DNA of 64,000 bases from Galerina marginata (GCA_023014335.1 JAECYW010000002.1:3348001-3412000); one strand, 5' to 3'. Shown: positions 22,240-34,534, numbered from the stretch's first letter. The notes: generated from the letters alone by a model not told the origin. A program made the numbers and translations.

Positions 22240-23622
22240 TGCTCATTGTTCTAAATATAGCTGTAATTCAAGTTTTAAATACACAGTCATATCTAAAAAT
22301 AGATAGTCATGTGACATAATTAGACTTTTAAGTGTTTGAACAGCTATATTAAAGCATATCCAACATGATTGATGTGCTTTAGATACTAAATTGATCAATC
22401 AATGCTTTAAATAGAAGTAATTTCCAAAAGTGATCAGATGTGGCTGTGCTAGTAACAAAAGTTGAACTACTCATCAGGGCAATTCCAAATCTGTTTAAAT
22501 TATAACTGTATCTTCTTTCCTTATTGAGATATAAGCTGCATCAAAATCGTTATCAGGCTTCTTGAAATCAGATTTGGCAGATGGGAAATTTTCCCAAAAA
22601 GGAAAGAGTATCTCAAAAGAAAGTAATATATTTTTAGACTTTTTTAGCATTTAAATCATATCAATATTCACTTTTCTGACTGAGATATAAGCAAAACAAG
22701 ATTGGTTCTAAAAATAGCTGATATGACCATAAATGGAAATAGTTCCTAATTGGGAAATTCAGGGTCAGCTAAAAATAGAAAGGATTCCAAAATGTTTTAA
22801 GGCTATAGTTTAAAAATAGACACACTTCTAAAAATAGACCTTCTCTAAAAACAGAAACATCAAAAATATTTTCAGTCTAAAAATAGAAATACTTCTAAAA
22901 TAAGATTTCAGAGTTTAGATTTAGGTATAGTAGGTATAAGCTATTGTTTTTTTTAACACTTATCTGTATTATAATTTAATGTTTATTTACTAGAAAAAAT
23001 CTACTTCTCAATACAAGTCTGTTAAAGTGTCATTGGACTATAATGAGCTTAGTTTTTACTTGCTTGCAATCATTTAGATATTAGAAAATGCAAAAAATTC
23101 AAATCTACAAGAGGATATTTATTGATATAAATGCTAATATAGGCTATAATCAAAAAAATGCTATAACTTTTATATATATAGATATATATTATTTGCTTTG
23201 ATTTAGATTGCTTCTTGTGTGTTGGGTCAGGTAGACCTGTGCCTAAAGAAATGACATTACAGCATATTTATAGCTATTCTAGAAAAACCACAGGAATTTT
23301 TTTAATTTGGAGGACCCCTGCCACCAGAATATATTTCTGAAATACAAAACTTTGCCAAGACGTCACAGAAAACATTTGATTTTGTTTTCTATAAAATTTA
23401 TTTTTTAAAGAATATTTATTATTAGAAAACATTTTTCACAAAAGACCCCTGCCACCACCTGTCAAAGAAACATTATACTAAACCCTAAAAAACATTTTAA
23501 AAATCTGAAGATTATTCTTGGAAAAAATTGTTTTCAGAAATGTTTTCAGCCTTCCTTTAGATTGTATTTCCTATCAGGAATTAATCAACCTAAGAGGTTA
23601 GGTCTAGGGGGTCACTGAAGTG
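22240..23622 (-). repeat. Right arm of foldback copy A
   Basis: Inverted copy of 19703-21120, ends at TIR terminus CACTGAAGTG. Confidence 0.85.
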
Positions 23623-25180
23623 TTAAAAGTCTAAGTGTTTCAGGTGGAACACTTTCACCAATAGTATCCACAGAATAAAAATCAGTTAAAGTCTGACCAG
23701 TGTCTTTTGCAAACCTCTGACATCCCAGATCATTGATTTTATCCTTTTCAGAATTTAAACCTAGAATGATTGAGACATTTCGGAATAATGAACTAGCAAT
23801 ATTGGGCTGATCCTTTCTTTTTCCAGCTATTCTTGTTCTGAGAAACTGAATATCAGAAGCTGTACAGGCTGCATAGCGCATATTTTCTAAAGCAGTGCGA
23901 AGTTTAGTATCTGCAGGAGATTGGAATCTTTGTCTCATGTTTTCTCGCAAAATCACAACTGTAGTTATCTGATGCCATAAAGCTTTGCCTATTGCAGTTT
24001 GCTGGCCAGGTTCTGTCATAGCAGCATTAATTGTTGTACCAACTCCTCCACTGTAAAGAGAAGCACCTTTAACAGGTGCTAATTGAGCAAAATCTCCAGC
24101 AAAAATCATATTCATACCACCAAATGGATTATCAACAATATTTTTAAGTTTAGCAAGCTGAGCACTGATTTTATAAAGATCAAGACATGATAACATTGAA
24201 ACTTCATCAAGAAAAATATATTCAACACCTTCAAGTCTAGCATAAACCTGAGCTAAATTGGTTTGTTCATTTTTTTTCATTGCCTCAGTTTGAATACCTA
24301 GAGCTGAATGATATGTAGATCCTTTGAGTAAAGCAGCTGCTGAACCAGTAGGAGCCAGAATCATAATACGATGTTTTTCTTTTCTTAGTTCAAAAAAAGC
24401 AATTAAAGCTTTAATAACCTGAGATTTACCAGTTCTACCCATTCCACCTAGATACATTTTAAGAGGTTCAGTTTTATGAAGGGTTGCATGATTAGCCACA
24501 ATGCGGAATGCACGCTCTTGTTCTGTATTCAAACTAAATTTACTAACAGTATCATCAATGAATTTCTGTTCATTCAATTTCTCAGCCTGGAAATCCTTAT
24601 TAATATATGATATATCTGATACTACAACTTCATCATGAGACTCATGGTTATCAGTAGATTTATTAATACCTGATGGCAGATCCTTCATTCTTTGAGCAAT
24701 GACATCTTTTTTAGCAGCATCAACTATAGAATTCCATTCACTGCTATTGAAATTCTCAGTGGGTTTAAAAGTGCTATCAGGTTTTATAATATTGTCTTTG
24801 GAGCTATCCAGCCAGCCTATGTTTTGAACTACTTTTTCAATCTGAGCCATTTCTTCAGTTTTAGCTGCATCATTGATAAGAAGTTCAGACATGTCTTATT
24901 CATTATCAAAAGATGCTAGTGGACTATCATCAGTATAGTCCAATGCTGTCTGATCTAGTTCATTAAGAGTTTGTTCATTATCAATCCAAGATCCAAATAT
25001 ACTATTCTTTTGAGCTGTACCTTTTTTCAATTTAGCAGAGTAATCATCTCTGGCATCATTGCATTCATATCTTAAATTGAAATTCTTCATCAACTGGTTT
25101 TGATATTTAGCAAATTTGAAAGCATTAAAAGCTTCATCCCAGGTTTGATTTTCAAGCTTAAGATCTCTTCCAGTTCTCCA
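23623..25180 (-). pseudogene. Helitron helicase, SF1/PIF1-like core
   Basis: Walker A is GGMGRTGKS, with Arg where Gly is usual. It is followed by APTGSAAALL, Walker B FLDEVSML, and the GDFAQLAPVKG and LRENMRQRF motifs typical of Helitron PIF1-type helicases. Upstream of it lie WDEAFNAF and an acidic linker. One in-frame TAA (24896-24898, probably from CAA) separates two open parts that are otherwise in the same frame. The segment is bordered by HLR 7 and foldback copy A, and the frame continues across both when they are removed. Confidence 0.85.
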
Positions 25181-25562
25181 CTTGGTCAGAGGCCATTGCT
25201 GCGCATGGCAAAAACAAGTTCTTACTTTGGGGTGAGGCAGTGCCTGAAGACTTACACTGTTATTAAACAAATACATATTAAATACGTAAATAACATGTAG
25301 TCCGCTCAAATCTGAACCGATTGGGATGATCTTACACTCAAAAAAAGCAGAAAAATGAGGCGGTTCTAACAAGCCTAAGGCCCTGATTTTTACGAATTTT
25401 TTGATACCAAGATCATCAAAATTGGCCCAGTAATGGCTGAGATACAGAAACCATGCAGGGTCACTATAGCAGTGGGAGAATTTCCAACCATTGCGTTAGA
25501 AACCATTTCTGCCTGCTATGCAGGCCGGAAAACAAGTTCTTTTACTACGTAAGAACTTGTAA
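25181..25562 (-). mobile_element. HLR copy 7 (short form)
   Basis: 382 bp. Removal joins CCA|TGG and restores TLFKPW-RTGRDLK in the Helitron protein, proving an A|T target without duplication. Confidence 0.87.
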
Positions 25563-26523
25563 TGGTTTAAAAAGTGTTAACATTGTTGAACAATAATATT
25601 CTCTATCACCTTGATCACTTCTAGGAAGAATGCCACCTAAAAACACTGGAACCACTAAAGGATCATTGGTTTTATAAACTACCTCATGTGTTCTATACAG
25701 AGGATGACCAGGTAAGAAGTTATACTTTATATTAAGACTTGTTTCAGCAGATTTATTGATAGTACTATTTTGAATATTTAATTCATCATCTGACTGGCTG
25801 GATTTGCCACCACCAACTTGTGAAATAATATCTAGCTCATCATTTGAATCCAGTTCCTCATTTAATTCTTCTTCTTCAATATTATCAAGCTGTCCATTAA
25901 GTATATCTTGCAAGGAGTCAAATTTTTTCAAGTTCTTTTTTGAGCGCCTTGTAGTTTCTGATCTGCGAATCCATTCATATAAAGTGATATTTTTGTGTAT
26001 GTTTGGGCGATAAATATAATCATCAACTTTAGAAAGACCAACATAGTCTCCAAGATTCTTATCAAGAACAACTTTTTCTGGACTTTCTTCTTTATCATTA
26101 TCACCCCATGCATCTCTGACTTTGCGGACATAGAGTCTCCAGTAAAACTTTATAAATTTGTGCTGAGTATAATGATCTGGATTTCCTAATAGATATAAAG
26201 ATGCCATTGGACTTCCTATTTCCATTTTAGATGTAAGTGAGTTGACCATTTTAGTCATTAAAGCTCTAGCAGTTTCTTGGCGACTACTGCTACCACCTAG
26301 TAACTCTGAATTTTTAGAAAATATTTGGCGCACTGTATCAAAGATTGAATAAGTTGTAAGACCTGGTTTAGTAACATAATCTGTAACATAAGCAACAACA
26401 GCTTTGACTGAAGTTCCAGACAAAAGACTTGTTACATCTGTATTTGCTCTAATAAGATAAGACAGAGCTGGTGTAAATGTATTCATCCAACTTTCACCTT
26501 TTTTCAATTTTAGAGCACCTGTA
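25563..26523 (-). pseudogene. Helitron protein, segment between Rep and helicase
   Basis: Contains YVTDYVTKPGL, the conserved region downstream of the Rep HUH motif in Helitron_like_N proteins. Further on are YWRLYVRKVRDAWG, a coiled acidic linker with Glu/Asp runs, and VPVFLGGILPRSDQGDREYYCSTML. It is open throughout. The upstream border is foldback copy B; a few codons at the junction appear deleted, because the expected Leu-His-Leu-Leu-Trp-like stretch after GRLTLH is missing. Confidence 0.8.
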
Positions 26524-27900
26524 CACTTCAGTGACCCCCCAGATCTAACCTCTTAGGTTGATTAATTCCTGATAGGAAATACAATCTAAAGGAAGACTGA
26601 AAACATTTCTGAGAACAATTTTTTCCAAGAATAATCTTCAGATTTTTAAAATGTTTTTTAGGGTTTAGTATAATGTTTCTTTGACAGGTGGTGGCAGGGG
26701 TCTTTTGTGAAAAATGTTTTCTAATAATAAATATTCTTCAAAAAATAAATTTTATAGAAAACAAAATCAAATGTTTTTTGTGACGTCTTGGCAAAGTTTT
26801 GTATTTTAGAAATATATTCTGGTGGCAGGGGTCCTCCAAAATAAAAAAATTCCTGGGTCTTTTCCAGGATAGCTATAAATATGCTGTAATGTCATTTCTT
26901 TAGGCACAAGTCTACCTGACCCAACGCACAAGAAGCAATCTAAATCAAAGCAAATAATATATATATATGTAAAAGCTATAGCATTTTTTTGATTACAGCC
27001 TATACTAGCATTTATATCAATAAATACTATCTTGTAGATCTGAATTTTTTGCATTTTCTAATATCTAAATAATTGCAAGCAAGTAAAAACTAAGCTCATT
27101 ATAGTCTAGTGACATTTTAACAGACTTGTATTGTGAAGTAGATTTTTTCTAGTAAATAAACATTAAATTATAATACAGATAAGTATTAAAAAAAACAGTA
27201 GCTTATACCTACTTTATTTAGATCTAAACCCTGAAATCTTATTTTAGAAGTATTTCTATTTTTAGACTGAAAATATTTTTGATGTTTCTATTTTTAGAAA
27301 AGGTCTATTTTTAGAAGTGTGTCTATTTTGAAACTATGGCTCTAAAACATTTTGGAACCATTTCTATTTTTAGCTAACCCTGAATTTCCCAATTAGGAAC
27401 TATTTCCATTTATGGTCATATCAGCTATTTTTAGAAACAATCTTGTTTTGCTTATATCTCAGTCAGGAAAGCGAATATTGATATGATTTAAATGCTAAAA
27501 AAATCTAAAAATATATTACTTTCTTTTGAGATACTCTTTCCTTTTTGGGAAATTTTCTCATCTGCCAAATCTGATTTCAAAAAGCCTGATAACGATTTTG
27601 ATGGAGCTTATATCTTAATAAGGAAAGAAGATACAGTTATAATTTAAACAGATTTAGAATTGCCCTGATGAGAAGTACAACTTTTGTTAGTAGCACAGCC
27701 ACATCTGATCACTTTTGGAAATTGCTTCTATTTAAAGCATTGATTGATCAATTTAGCATTTAAAGCACTTCAAACATGTTGGATATGCTGTTCAAACACA
27801 CTTAAAAGTCTAAATGTCACATGTCACATGATTATCTATTTTTAGATATAACTGTGCATTCAAAACTTGAATTACAGCTATATTTAGAACAATGAGCATA
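26524..27900 (+). repeat. Left arm of foldback copy B
   Basis: Inverted complement is at 51601-52919 plus about 29160-29216. It carries the CTATTTTTAG array again. Confidence 0.82.
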
Positions 27901-28900
27901 GTAAAGTCAATGTCTGGCAAAGCCCACTCTCAAAGTTTAACTGTGTCACATGTCACATAGATCTATGCAAATTTAAACTCAGCTAACATCATCAATAATG
28001 AATGCCCAGATCATGTTATCTACATTACAACTGAAAGCAAAATATTAGGTCTTACACTTTTAGTGCTCAGCACTATCTTCCACGATGTAAATCATAAGTA
28101 TATAGTGAATTATTTTTTTTTTTTCAATACCTAAGATGCACCGACGTATAGAGGTGAGAAAGCAACTGCATATGCTGCCCAAGATGCTGCCAGTGGTCTG
28201 CAGGAAGAAAGTGGGTTGTCTAACAGCAATGGCTTTCAAGCTGTGAAAAAAAAGCTGCTGAAAGTGAAAGAGAAAATACCACGATTACAGACAGTTACTT
28301 GCGTGAGCCGGATGCAGAAATGACCTGCAACCCCATCAGCTGTTAACTAAAGAGTACTGAAAACTCAGAAACATAATCTCTGATAACTGATCCACTATGT
28401 TGTAATATGCCAGTTGTAACTGAGGGTGATGTCTGTGCATAAACAGTGTCTTGATTGAGTACTAGCTCTTTTTCTTATTAGGTTATACATTTTGCATGAC
28501 CTAAGTACTATATTAAGTGTCCATCTGTTATACTCAATAACATGTCATCCTGTATATTTATACTTGTCATGGCTGATTCGCTTTATTCTATACACTGGCT
28601 CATGCTTCTACTTAACTAAACACTGTTATTCTCAGAGCACCAAAGGACTTTCACTCTCTAAGCCCTGCATTTAGTTCTAGGTGCACCTAGTATGCACCAG
28701 TGCTATCACACTTTTAAGCAATTGTTCCATTGGGTATGTCTTGTCCAAACACAGCCACACAGTACTTTGACGGCTGCATCCATTGGGTCAACTTTAGCTA
28801 TCTTTACAGATCTAATTTTATCTCATTCTCTAGCACAGGTCAAACAACCTAAGGGCGTTGAATAAATCACATGATGTTTAAAGTGTTTTAATCATGTAAC

Positions 28901-28976
28901 CAACCAAGTTTGAACTTGTGTCCTTATCTGCCTAGGGCTTTACAGCAATGGTGTCACCTGAGCCATTGCAGCCCCT
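28901..28976 (-). repeat. tRNA-derived SINE head, foldback copy B
   Basis: Same position and strand as in copy A; A box TGGCTCAGGTG is kept, B box is decayed. Confidence 0.5.
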
Positions 28977-29211
28977 ATATGCCATAAGTTCATTATACAT
29001 GAATCAAACTTGGGTGGCTTAATATTTTGCTTTCAGTTGTAATGTAGATAACATGATCTGGGCATTCATTATTGATGATGTTAGCTGAGTTTAAATTTGC
29101 ATAGATCTATGTGACATGTGACACAGTTAAACTTTGAGAGTGGGCTTTGCCAGACATTGACTTTACTATGCTCATTGTTCTAAATATAGCTGTAATTCAA
29201 GTTTTGAATGC

Positions 29212-29216
29212 ACAGT
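29212..29216. repeat. Target duplication of giant LTR element, left
   Basis: ACAGT, repeated at 51596-51600. The uninterrupted sequence GCACAGTTATATC is visible, in complement, in the other arm of the foldback. Confidence 0.88.
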
Positions 29217-30957
29217 AAGATGGTTGCTGCGGGGTAGTTCTGAATACTAGCTAGACCACAATAGATAAACACTTCAATAATGAACTGAAAATCCCTACTA
29301 TACGTCCCCAATGGTCTCAGTCAATATTCAAATCTAACACTCTTAATTGTCTAGCAGTAATCACCCAATCAAATATTTGACTAGTCGTCTCTGGGAGGGA
29401 CAGTAATTTTACAATACCCTGATCAAAGCCGATGATTCCTGTCAATCTCGTGAACTGAAGGGACGCGTACACAGTATAAGTGCGACGACCCAAAGAAAGG
29501 TTGTATATTGGTTTGAGAAATAGAATGATATTTTTGGTGTAGAGTCCCGTACTCTGTGTTAACGTGAAAATGTCGACTAACGACGTATACTCGATAATCG
29601 GTGTGTTACCGAAACGCAAGTACTCTTAGGTTACCGAAACCTATCAACTAAAATAAACTCTTCAATGTCCCGGATAGTCTACAATTACCGAAATTGTCCC
29701 TATCACAGTCCAGGTCTTTGACAACACCGTACTACCGAAGTACGGTTTAATGTGCTGCCAAATCGGAGGGCCACCGGAGCCTTATTCTAGTCAACAATAT
29801 GACGGTGAACAAGATCTTCGTTTCAAGTCTTAGAACCGTTATCTAAATACTCTCACTCTGATCACAAAGGTGAAATTCTTTCAAGTCAAATACTATTCAA
29901 AATTCCTCGAAGACAAGTCAACACGTTGAAGTCACTTAGGCAGTTCGTATGAACCGTCCAAATATAATTTCGTGGGTGGTAAATTGCTTGTTATTGCGCT
30001 ACAAACGTCTACTAACTTTATACTACGCGATACTAATTTTACATGTGTTATTTCGGAGCACCGTCCTTTTACAAACCTCCGGTCCCATGCGAGTACTGGT
30101 ATCTTACTAAGTCGTGAACCGGATTTAACTGTGCAAAAGAGGAGTTATTGGTACGCGTCCCCGTTAGGTCTGAGTCCCGTAACTCCTTTATGCAATAATA
30201 CCGTCCTTTGATGGAACCGTACCGTGTGGAACAGTCCATATGCTCTCTGGTTAACTTGTTTCATCAATATCTCCGGGTGCCTACAACCGAAAGGAGAAAT
30301 ATCTCCGTGGATTTATTAATTCCCGTCCCCGTTTGTAGAACTCCCCATTAATCCCTTATACCGTGTATCAATGTACGGTACGTTCAGCATGGCATTCCTG
30401 TCTGGTGTTCTAAGTCTCCCGCATGTTGACTTGTTCACGCGCTACACTCTTTGCTAAATATAGGTATGCCCCGTCGGTGAAGTCGGAGGTACCGTACATA
30501 GCTCAAATTGGACTTATCTCCGTTCTTCGGTTCTTTCAAGGGTTCTGCGAATCTCTTCAGTAAGTACGGGAATACCCGCGACTCGTGTTCTGACTTCTCG
30601 GGCCCGTTTCCCGTCTTATTCGGATCGTGCCGAGACGGCATGCGATAACAAAGGCAATCACTGCATCGTTTTGGTTCACAATGAGCGCTAAAGACCCGCG
30701 CTTATCTGTAGTGGGTGCTCGGGTTGGCTCGCGTTCGTAGCACCGTCCATTAATGTATTCACCGTACGTTTTGTAGTACCGTAGTTATGAATACTATTAT
30801 TTTATCACAGTGTCCCGTCGCGTACAATAGTTTTCTTTAGTCTATGCTCTGCGTGTACTGTCCGGGACGTTCAATATACTTCATTTCTATCTAAGTTTGA
30901 GAGAGAAGAGTTCGTAAAATCGAAAAATTCAGGGCTGGACCAAGGGCCGTCCCTTCA
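29217..30957 (-). repeat. 3' LTR of giant element
   Basis: Begins AAGATGG and ends CCCTTCA on the plus strand, so in element sense it starts TGAAGGG and ends CATCTT (not the usual CA). By hand count it holds about 23 CCGT and 5 ACGG on the plus strand. A perfect 8-bp inverted pair ACCGTACT/AGTACGGT lies at 29726-29746. ORFs of 60-100 codons here are not supported. Confidence 0.93.
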
Positions 30958-30975
30958 TCTCCCCCCAACTTAAAT
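30958..30975 (-). promoter_or_regulatory. Polypurine tract at 3' LTR
   Basis: In element sense AGTTGGGGGGAGA directly precedes the 3' LTR, as needed to prime plus-strand DNA. It is preceded by a stem-loop (TTTGACTG/CAGTCAAA at 30974-30996). Confidence 0.85.
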
Positions 30976-31346
30976 TTTGACTGTCCCCAGTCAAACGTGT
31001 TGGCAGATCATGTCTCTGACGTCTAATAGACTTTTGGCGCCAGTCTTTTCCGAGTTGTCTGCGGTGCTTCTCCTGTGAGAATCCGACTGATGTGGTACTC
31101 GCTTTTGCCAGTTCCGTGCAGGGTCATCCTGTATTCGGAATTGTTTGCCCAAGATGGTTCGACCTAGAACGCCGTCCAGCGCTTCCCACTTCAAATTTTC
31201 TCCGTGATCGGTTTTTCCGCGTCAACACCGTCAATTTTTGAATATATTTCTAAGTTCCTCGTCGTCGGTGACCGTGACGTTCTCAAGGTATTTAACCGTC
31301 GCCCATTTCTCTCTCTTTCCCCATCATCTCCAGCGTCTCACCGCTC

Positions 31347-33124
31347 ATGGAGGGCAACGTCAACTTCGACCTCCCCGTCCTCGTCTCGGATGCCATCCTC
31401 GCCGCCATCACCTCCTTCTGGCTTGCGCTCTGGCCTTACGCCGTCGACCTCGTGGATCGTTATGGCACCGTACCGGATTGTAGTACCGTCTTGGCAATTT
31501 TGACCCGCGAATATCAAAACTTGGTGAGTTTTTCCGCTCTGCTGTTCCTCTTCTGTTTTCTAACTCTTTTTGTACGTTCTTAGGCTCTTTTGTACGAAAC
31601 TTATGCCGATCCCGACGTTCTTGAACCCGCCAACATTCGTCGAATGCGTAACTGGCTACATTGGCTCATCCTCCGCCTCGATCTCGAAGACGCCCCGTAC
31701 TTCCGAGCACTCCTTCCTCCCATTGGTCCAGAACGACTCCCCACTCTGGTAAGCATTTTATTCTTTATTTTGTTCTTCCTTAACTAACCGTTTGTATTCT
31801 TTCTGTAGGATGACTTGTACCCCTTGGATATCGACCACTTCAATATCAACTTAGGTGGAGACGTTCATCCGAACGCTTTCGAAATGGACGGTGCACCCAA
31901 CCTTCACGGTTAGTTTATCTCTTTCTTTATCAGTTTAATCTGGGATACTCATTGTTTAGATATGGCTTTAGCAGGTCCCACCTTACGGTCTAGTCGATTG
32001 AAGGGTAAAGGCCGTCAACGGAACGTCTCACCCCAACCCGTAGCTTCAACTTCTCAGCTCCCGCCAACCGACGACGACGATTATCAGGACGGTACCGAGG
32101 AAGAACCGAAACCGAAGTCCCGCAGAAATACCCGTACCGCGACGCCTGCCAACGCAAAACGCCAGGTTGCTCGAGAGAAGGCTTTGAAGGCAAACCCTGG
32201 TAGAGGTGTGCTCTCCGTCGAGAACACCGTACCTCGGATTTCCTTGGAGGAATTGGACAAGATTTATCACATTGACCGGATGGTGAGTCCGATTTGTACT
32301 CTGCCTTTATCTTCTTAATTTCTGACTTCTTTCTATCTTATTAGCCCGATACTCGTTGTCAAACTTGCCGGTTTTACAACCGTCAAGTTCCTTGCACCTT
32401 CCGTGGTCTGGACCAGTACTGTGGGCCTTGTCTCCGGTCTCATACTCGCTGCGACTTCAAGTTCTTGGCCGCCGACACCTTTCGCTTTGAGAACATGTCG
32501 TATGACATTGGTTCTCGTTCTCTTTGCCGTACGTTTGTCTTTCTGTTAACTTTTTCTTATACTTTTCTAACCGTACTTCTCTTTTTAGGACTTCGCGAGA
32601 TTCTTTGTCTTTACGACGAGGAATCTAGTCACCGTGCTCTGCTTATTGCCGCCATAAGCAACCACGAAACGAACATCGACCGTTTTCGTGCAGAAGGCCG
32701 CTCCATCATCCGCGACATGATCCATCGTCACCCCCTCTCTCGTGTTCGTCAACTCGTCGGCGAAGAAGGTACCGTACTCGACCGTCTCTGGAGCGAGTTT
32801 CACCAGTCCTCGTTCCCTGCCTCCGACCCTGCCGAATTCCCCGTCTACTTCCGATCCAACGACTTCTACCTGGCGGATTTTGCAAGGGTCTTCGTCAACC
32901 ACGAGTTCGACGATGTGGATGCCGGTCCTGACTACACCGCAACTTTGGACGGTGAAGACGAAGAAGAAGAGGAAGAAGAAGACCCGCCCCGTTCTGTTTT
33001 CATCGACGACGAGGCCGTTGAAAGCGACGGTGAGGAGTCTGATGCTATGGTGGAGGGTATGGTACTGGACGCGGATGATATGTACACCGGCGGTGACGAA
33101 GACATCGCATCCGAGGAGTATTAG
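31347..33124 (+). CDS. Gene A: Gal4-like six-cysteine cluster protein, antisense accessory gene
   Basis: Six exons: 31347-31523, 31584-31748, 31809-31908, 31960-32282, 32345-32528 and 32589-33124, total 494 aa. All introns are 50-62 nt with GT...AG ends and keep the frame. The middle is basic and disordered. Residues about 205-240 form C-X2-C-X8-C-X8-C-X2-C-X6-C, close to the fungal Zn2Cys6 binuclear cluster (Gal4: X2, X6, X6, X2, X6), known to bind CGG/CCG triplets. The C-terminal 60 residues are strongly acidic, like an activation domain. AATAAA follows at 33237. The DNA-binding role is inferred. Confidence 0.75.
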
Positions 33125-33236
33125 TCGCTCGATATTTCTTTTTATCTCTTTCTTCCTGACTGTAGTTTGCGCACTAGATATTTTATTAGGCTTTTATATC
33201 TAGTAGCTACAGTCCTTGTCCTATATTTTAATCTGC

Positions 33237-33242
33237 AATAAA
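33237..33242 (+). promoter_or_regulatory. Polyadenylation signal of gene A
   Basis: AATAAA about 110 nt after the gene A stop. Confidence 0.5.
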
Positions 33243-33430
33243 GCCTTCTCTTTATCTTGTTACTTGTTATCTGTTTCTCTTATAAGTTGAAGAGATGTCC
33301 TTATTACTGAGCCATCAGAAGTGAAATCTTAAGAGCTTTGAAATCATCTTAAGAAAGCCGAAATTTTTCTGTGAATTTCTCTCTAAGTTTTCAGTTCGAA
33401 AATTTGGTTTACAGTACGGGTACAGGCCAT

Positions 33431-33467
33431 TCTCCCCCCAACTTAAATATCAACTGGCGCAGTTGAT
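33431..33467 (-). promoter_or_regulatory. Second, internal polypurine tract with hairpin
   Basis: 33431-33448 equals the 18 bases at 30958-30975. It is again followed by a perfect hairpin (ATCAACTG/CAGTTGAT, loop GCG), whose stem sequence differs from that at the 3' LTR. It could act as a central polypurine tract or mark an older element end. Confidence 0.65.
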
Positions 33468-33579
33468 ACTAACGCTAGGTATCCGAAATAGACTTATGTG
33501 TCCCGTCGGTAATATCAATCTCCTTTTAGAGCATCAGGGTACCAGTACTTTTCCCCATGTGGGATGCGTCGGTCGCCCG

Positions 33580-33587
33580 CATAAAAG
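33580..33587 (+). promoter_or_regulatory. TATA-like box, gene B
   Basis: CATAAAAG, about 50 nt before the ATG at 33630. Confidence 0.4.
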
Positions 33588-33629
33588 CAGCCTAAGTTCG
33601 CGTTCAATTGCAGTATTATCTGCCCAACC

Positions 33630-34395
33630 ATGGCTACCGTACCAGCCGACGGGTCTGAGGAGCCTCGCTACGCCGAACATCTGCCCTTCTACCTCGTTGA
33701 CCGTGAAACAGCTTGCTATCCCATTGCTCAACGTGGAAACTATCAGTGGGACTTAGACTATCGATACTACATCATCCGTTTGCGCCCCTCCGAGCAGCGT
33801 TACTTCCGGCACCTCTACATACTCAACCTTGCGGGCGATTCCATCGAGAAGATACCCGTCGCTCTGGTCAGGTTGTGGACCTATGCCATGGTACGCTTTT
33901 ATCTTCTCCTTCACATCTGTATTCCTACTCAAACTTCTTTCAATATTCAGCTCGACATTCCGATCCCCCTTATCGTGTACGGGTCTCCCTTTGCCGAGAG
34001 TTTCCGTACTCTCTGCGGAATTTGGGCAATCGTAATCGAGTCCCGTCCCCGTATCCTCGAGGAACCACGCGCCAAGCGCTTTTATGAGTTGATGATGAAC
34101 CCAGACGTCCCCGCTATGCCTCAATATAATTCGGTACGCGTGTCTTTTCATTCACCTCTACCCGTACAAGTCCTGATATTTTTCTAAGGCTGTATATCGC
34201 GCTTGGAAGTTCAGCGGGGTCTGCCTTACTGCGACCTACAATCAACTGCCTCACACGGAGTACGGCAACTTGTACCGTGCCCTTCTCAATTTGCTTCGCA
34301 TGGAGCAATATTCTTCTATTGAGCGGGCGTTGTACGAACAGTACAGTACTCTTTCCAGGGAGCAAGATAGTTACTTGATAGCCCCATCTTCCTAG
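33630..34395 (+). CDS. Gene B: member of the B/C/D accessory family
   Basis: Three exons: 33630-33890, 33951-34133 and 34189-34395, giving 216 aa; both introns are phase 0. Exon 2 begins LDIPIPLIVYGSP and ends LMMNPDVPAMPQYNS, and exon 3 opens AVYRAWKFSG. The same landmarks recur in C and D (YGSP/YGTA, LMxxP-xxP, then intron, then x-VY/LY-xxW). No known domain, no signal peptide or membrane span. An AATAAA is at 34419. Antisense to gag-pol. Confidence 0.75.
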
Positions 34396-34418
34396 AATAC
34401 TCTTCTGATGTTTTGAAC

Positions 34419-34424
34419 AATAAA
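34419..34424 (+). promoter_or_regulatory. Polyadenylation signal of gene B
   Basis: AATAAA 24 nt after the stop of gene B. Confidence 0.45.
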
Positions 34425-34528
34425 ACCCCCACTCTCCTTTATCCGAATTGAGAACTATCTCCATTGCTTAATTGTCTGGTCTCACTGGTCCGACGGTTCT
34501 CTTCTTGAAGCTCCATGTGCTTGGAATT

Positions 34529-34534
34529 GTATAA
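34529..34534 (+). promoter_or_regulatory. TATA-like box, gene C
   Basis: TATAAG, about 60 nt before the ATG at 34590. Confidence 0.4.

Larger units (their letters stand above)
19703..23622. mobile_element. Foldback DNA transposon copy A, 3.92 kb
   Basis: Starts CACTTCAGTGACCCCC and ends with its complement. The two arms are about 1.4 kb each (19703 to about 21120; about 22240 to 23622) and clearly complementary. The 8-bp target duplication suits hAT-like elements; arms this long recall MULEs. No transposase ORF was found, so it is non-autonomous. The centre carries a tRNA-like SINE head on the minus strand. Confidence 0.85.
33243..33629. other. Spacer between genes A and B with second polypurine tract
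   Basis: No ORF. Contains the duplicated tract at 33431 and the TATA-like box of gene B. Confidence 0.6.

Noticed and set aside
29317..29619. 100-codon ORF in each LTR (also at 49955-50257), plus 79- and 68-codon ORFs
   Set aside because: Identical only because the LTRs are identical; no domain, no start context, and they sit in regulatory repeat DNA.
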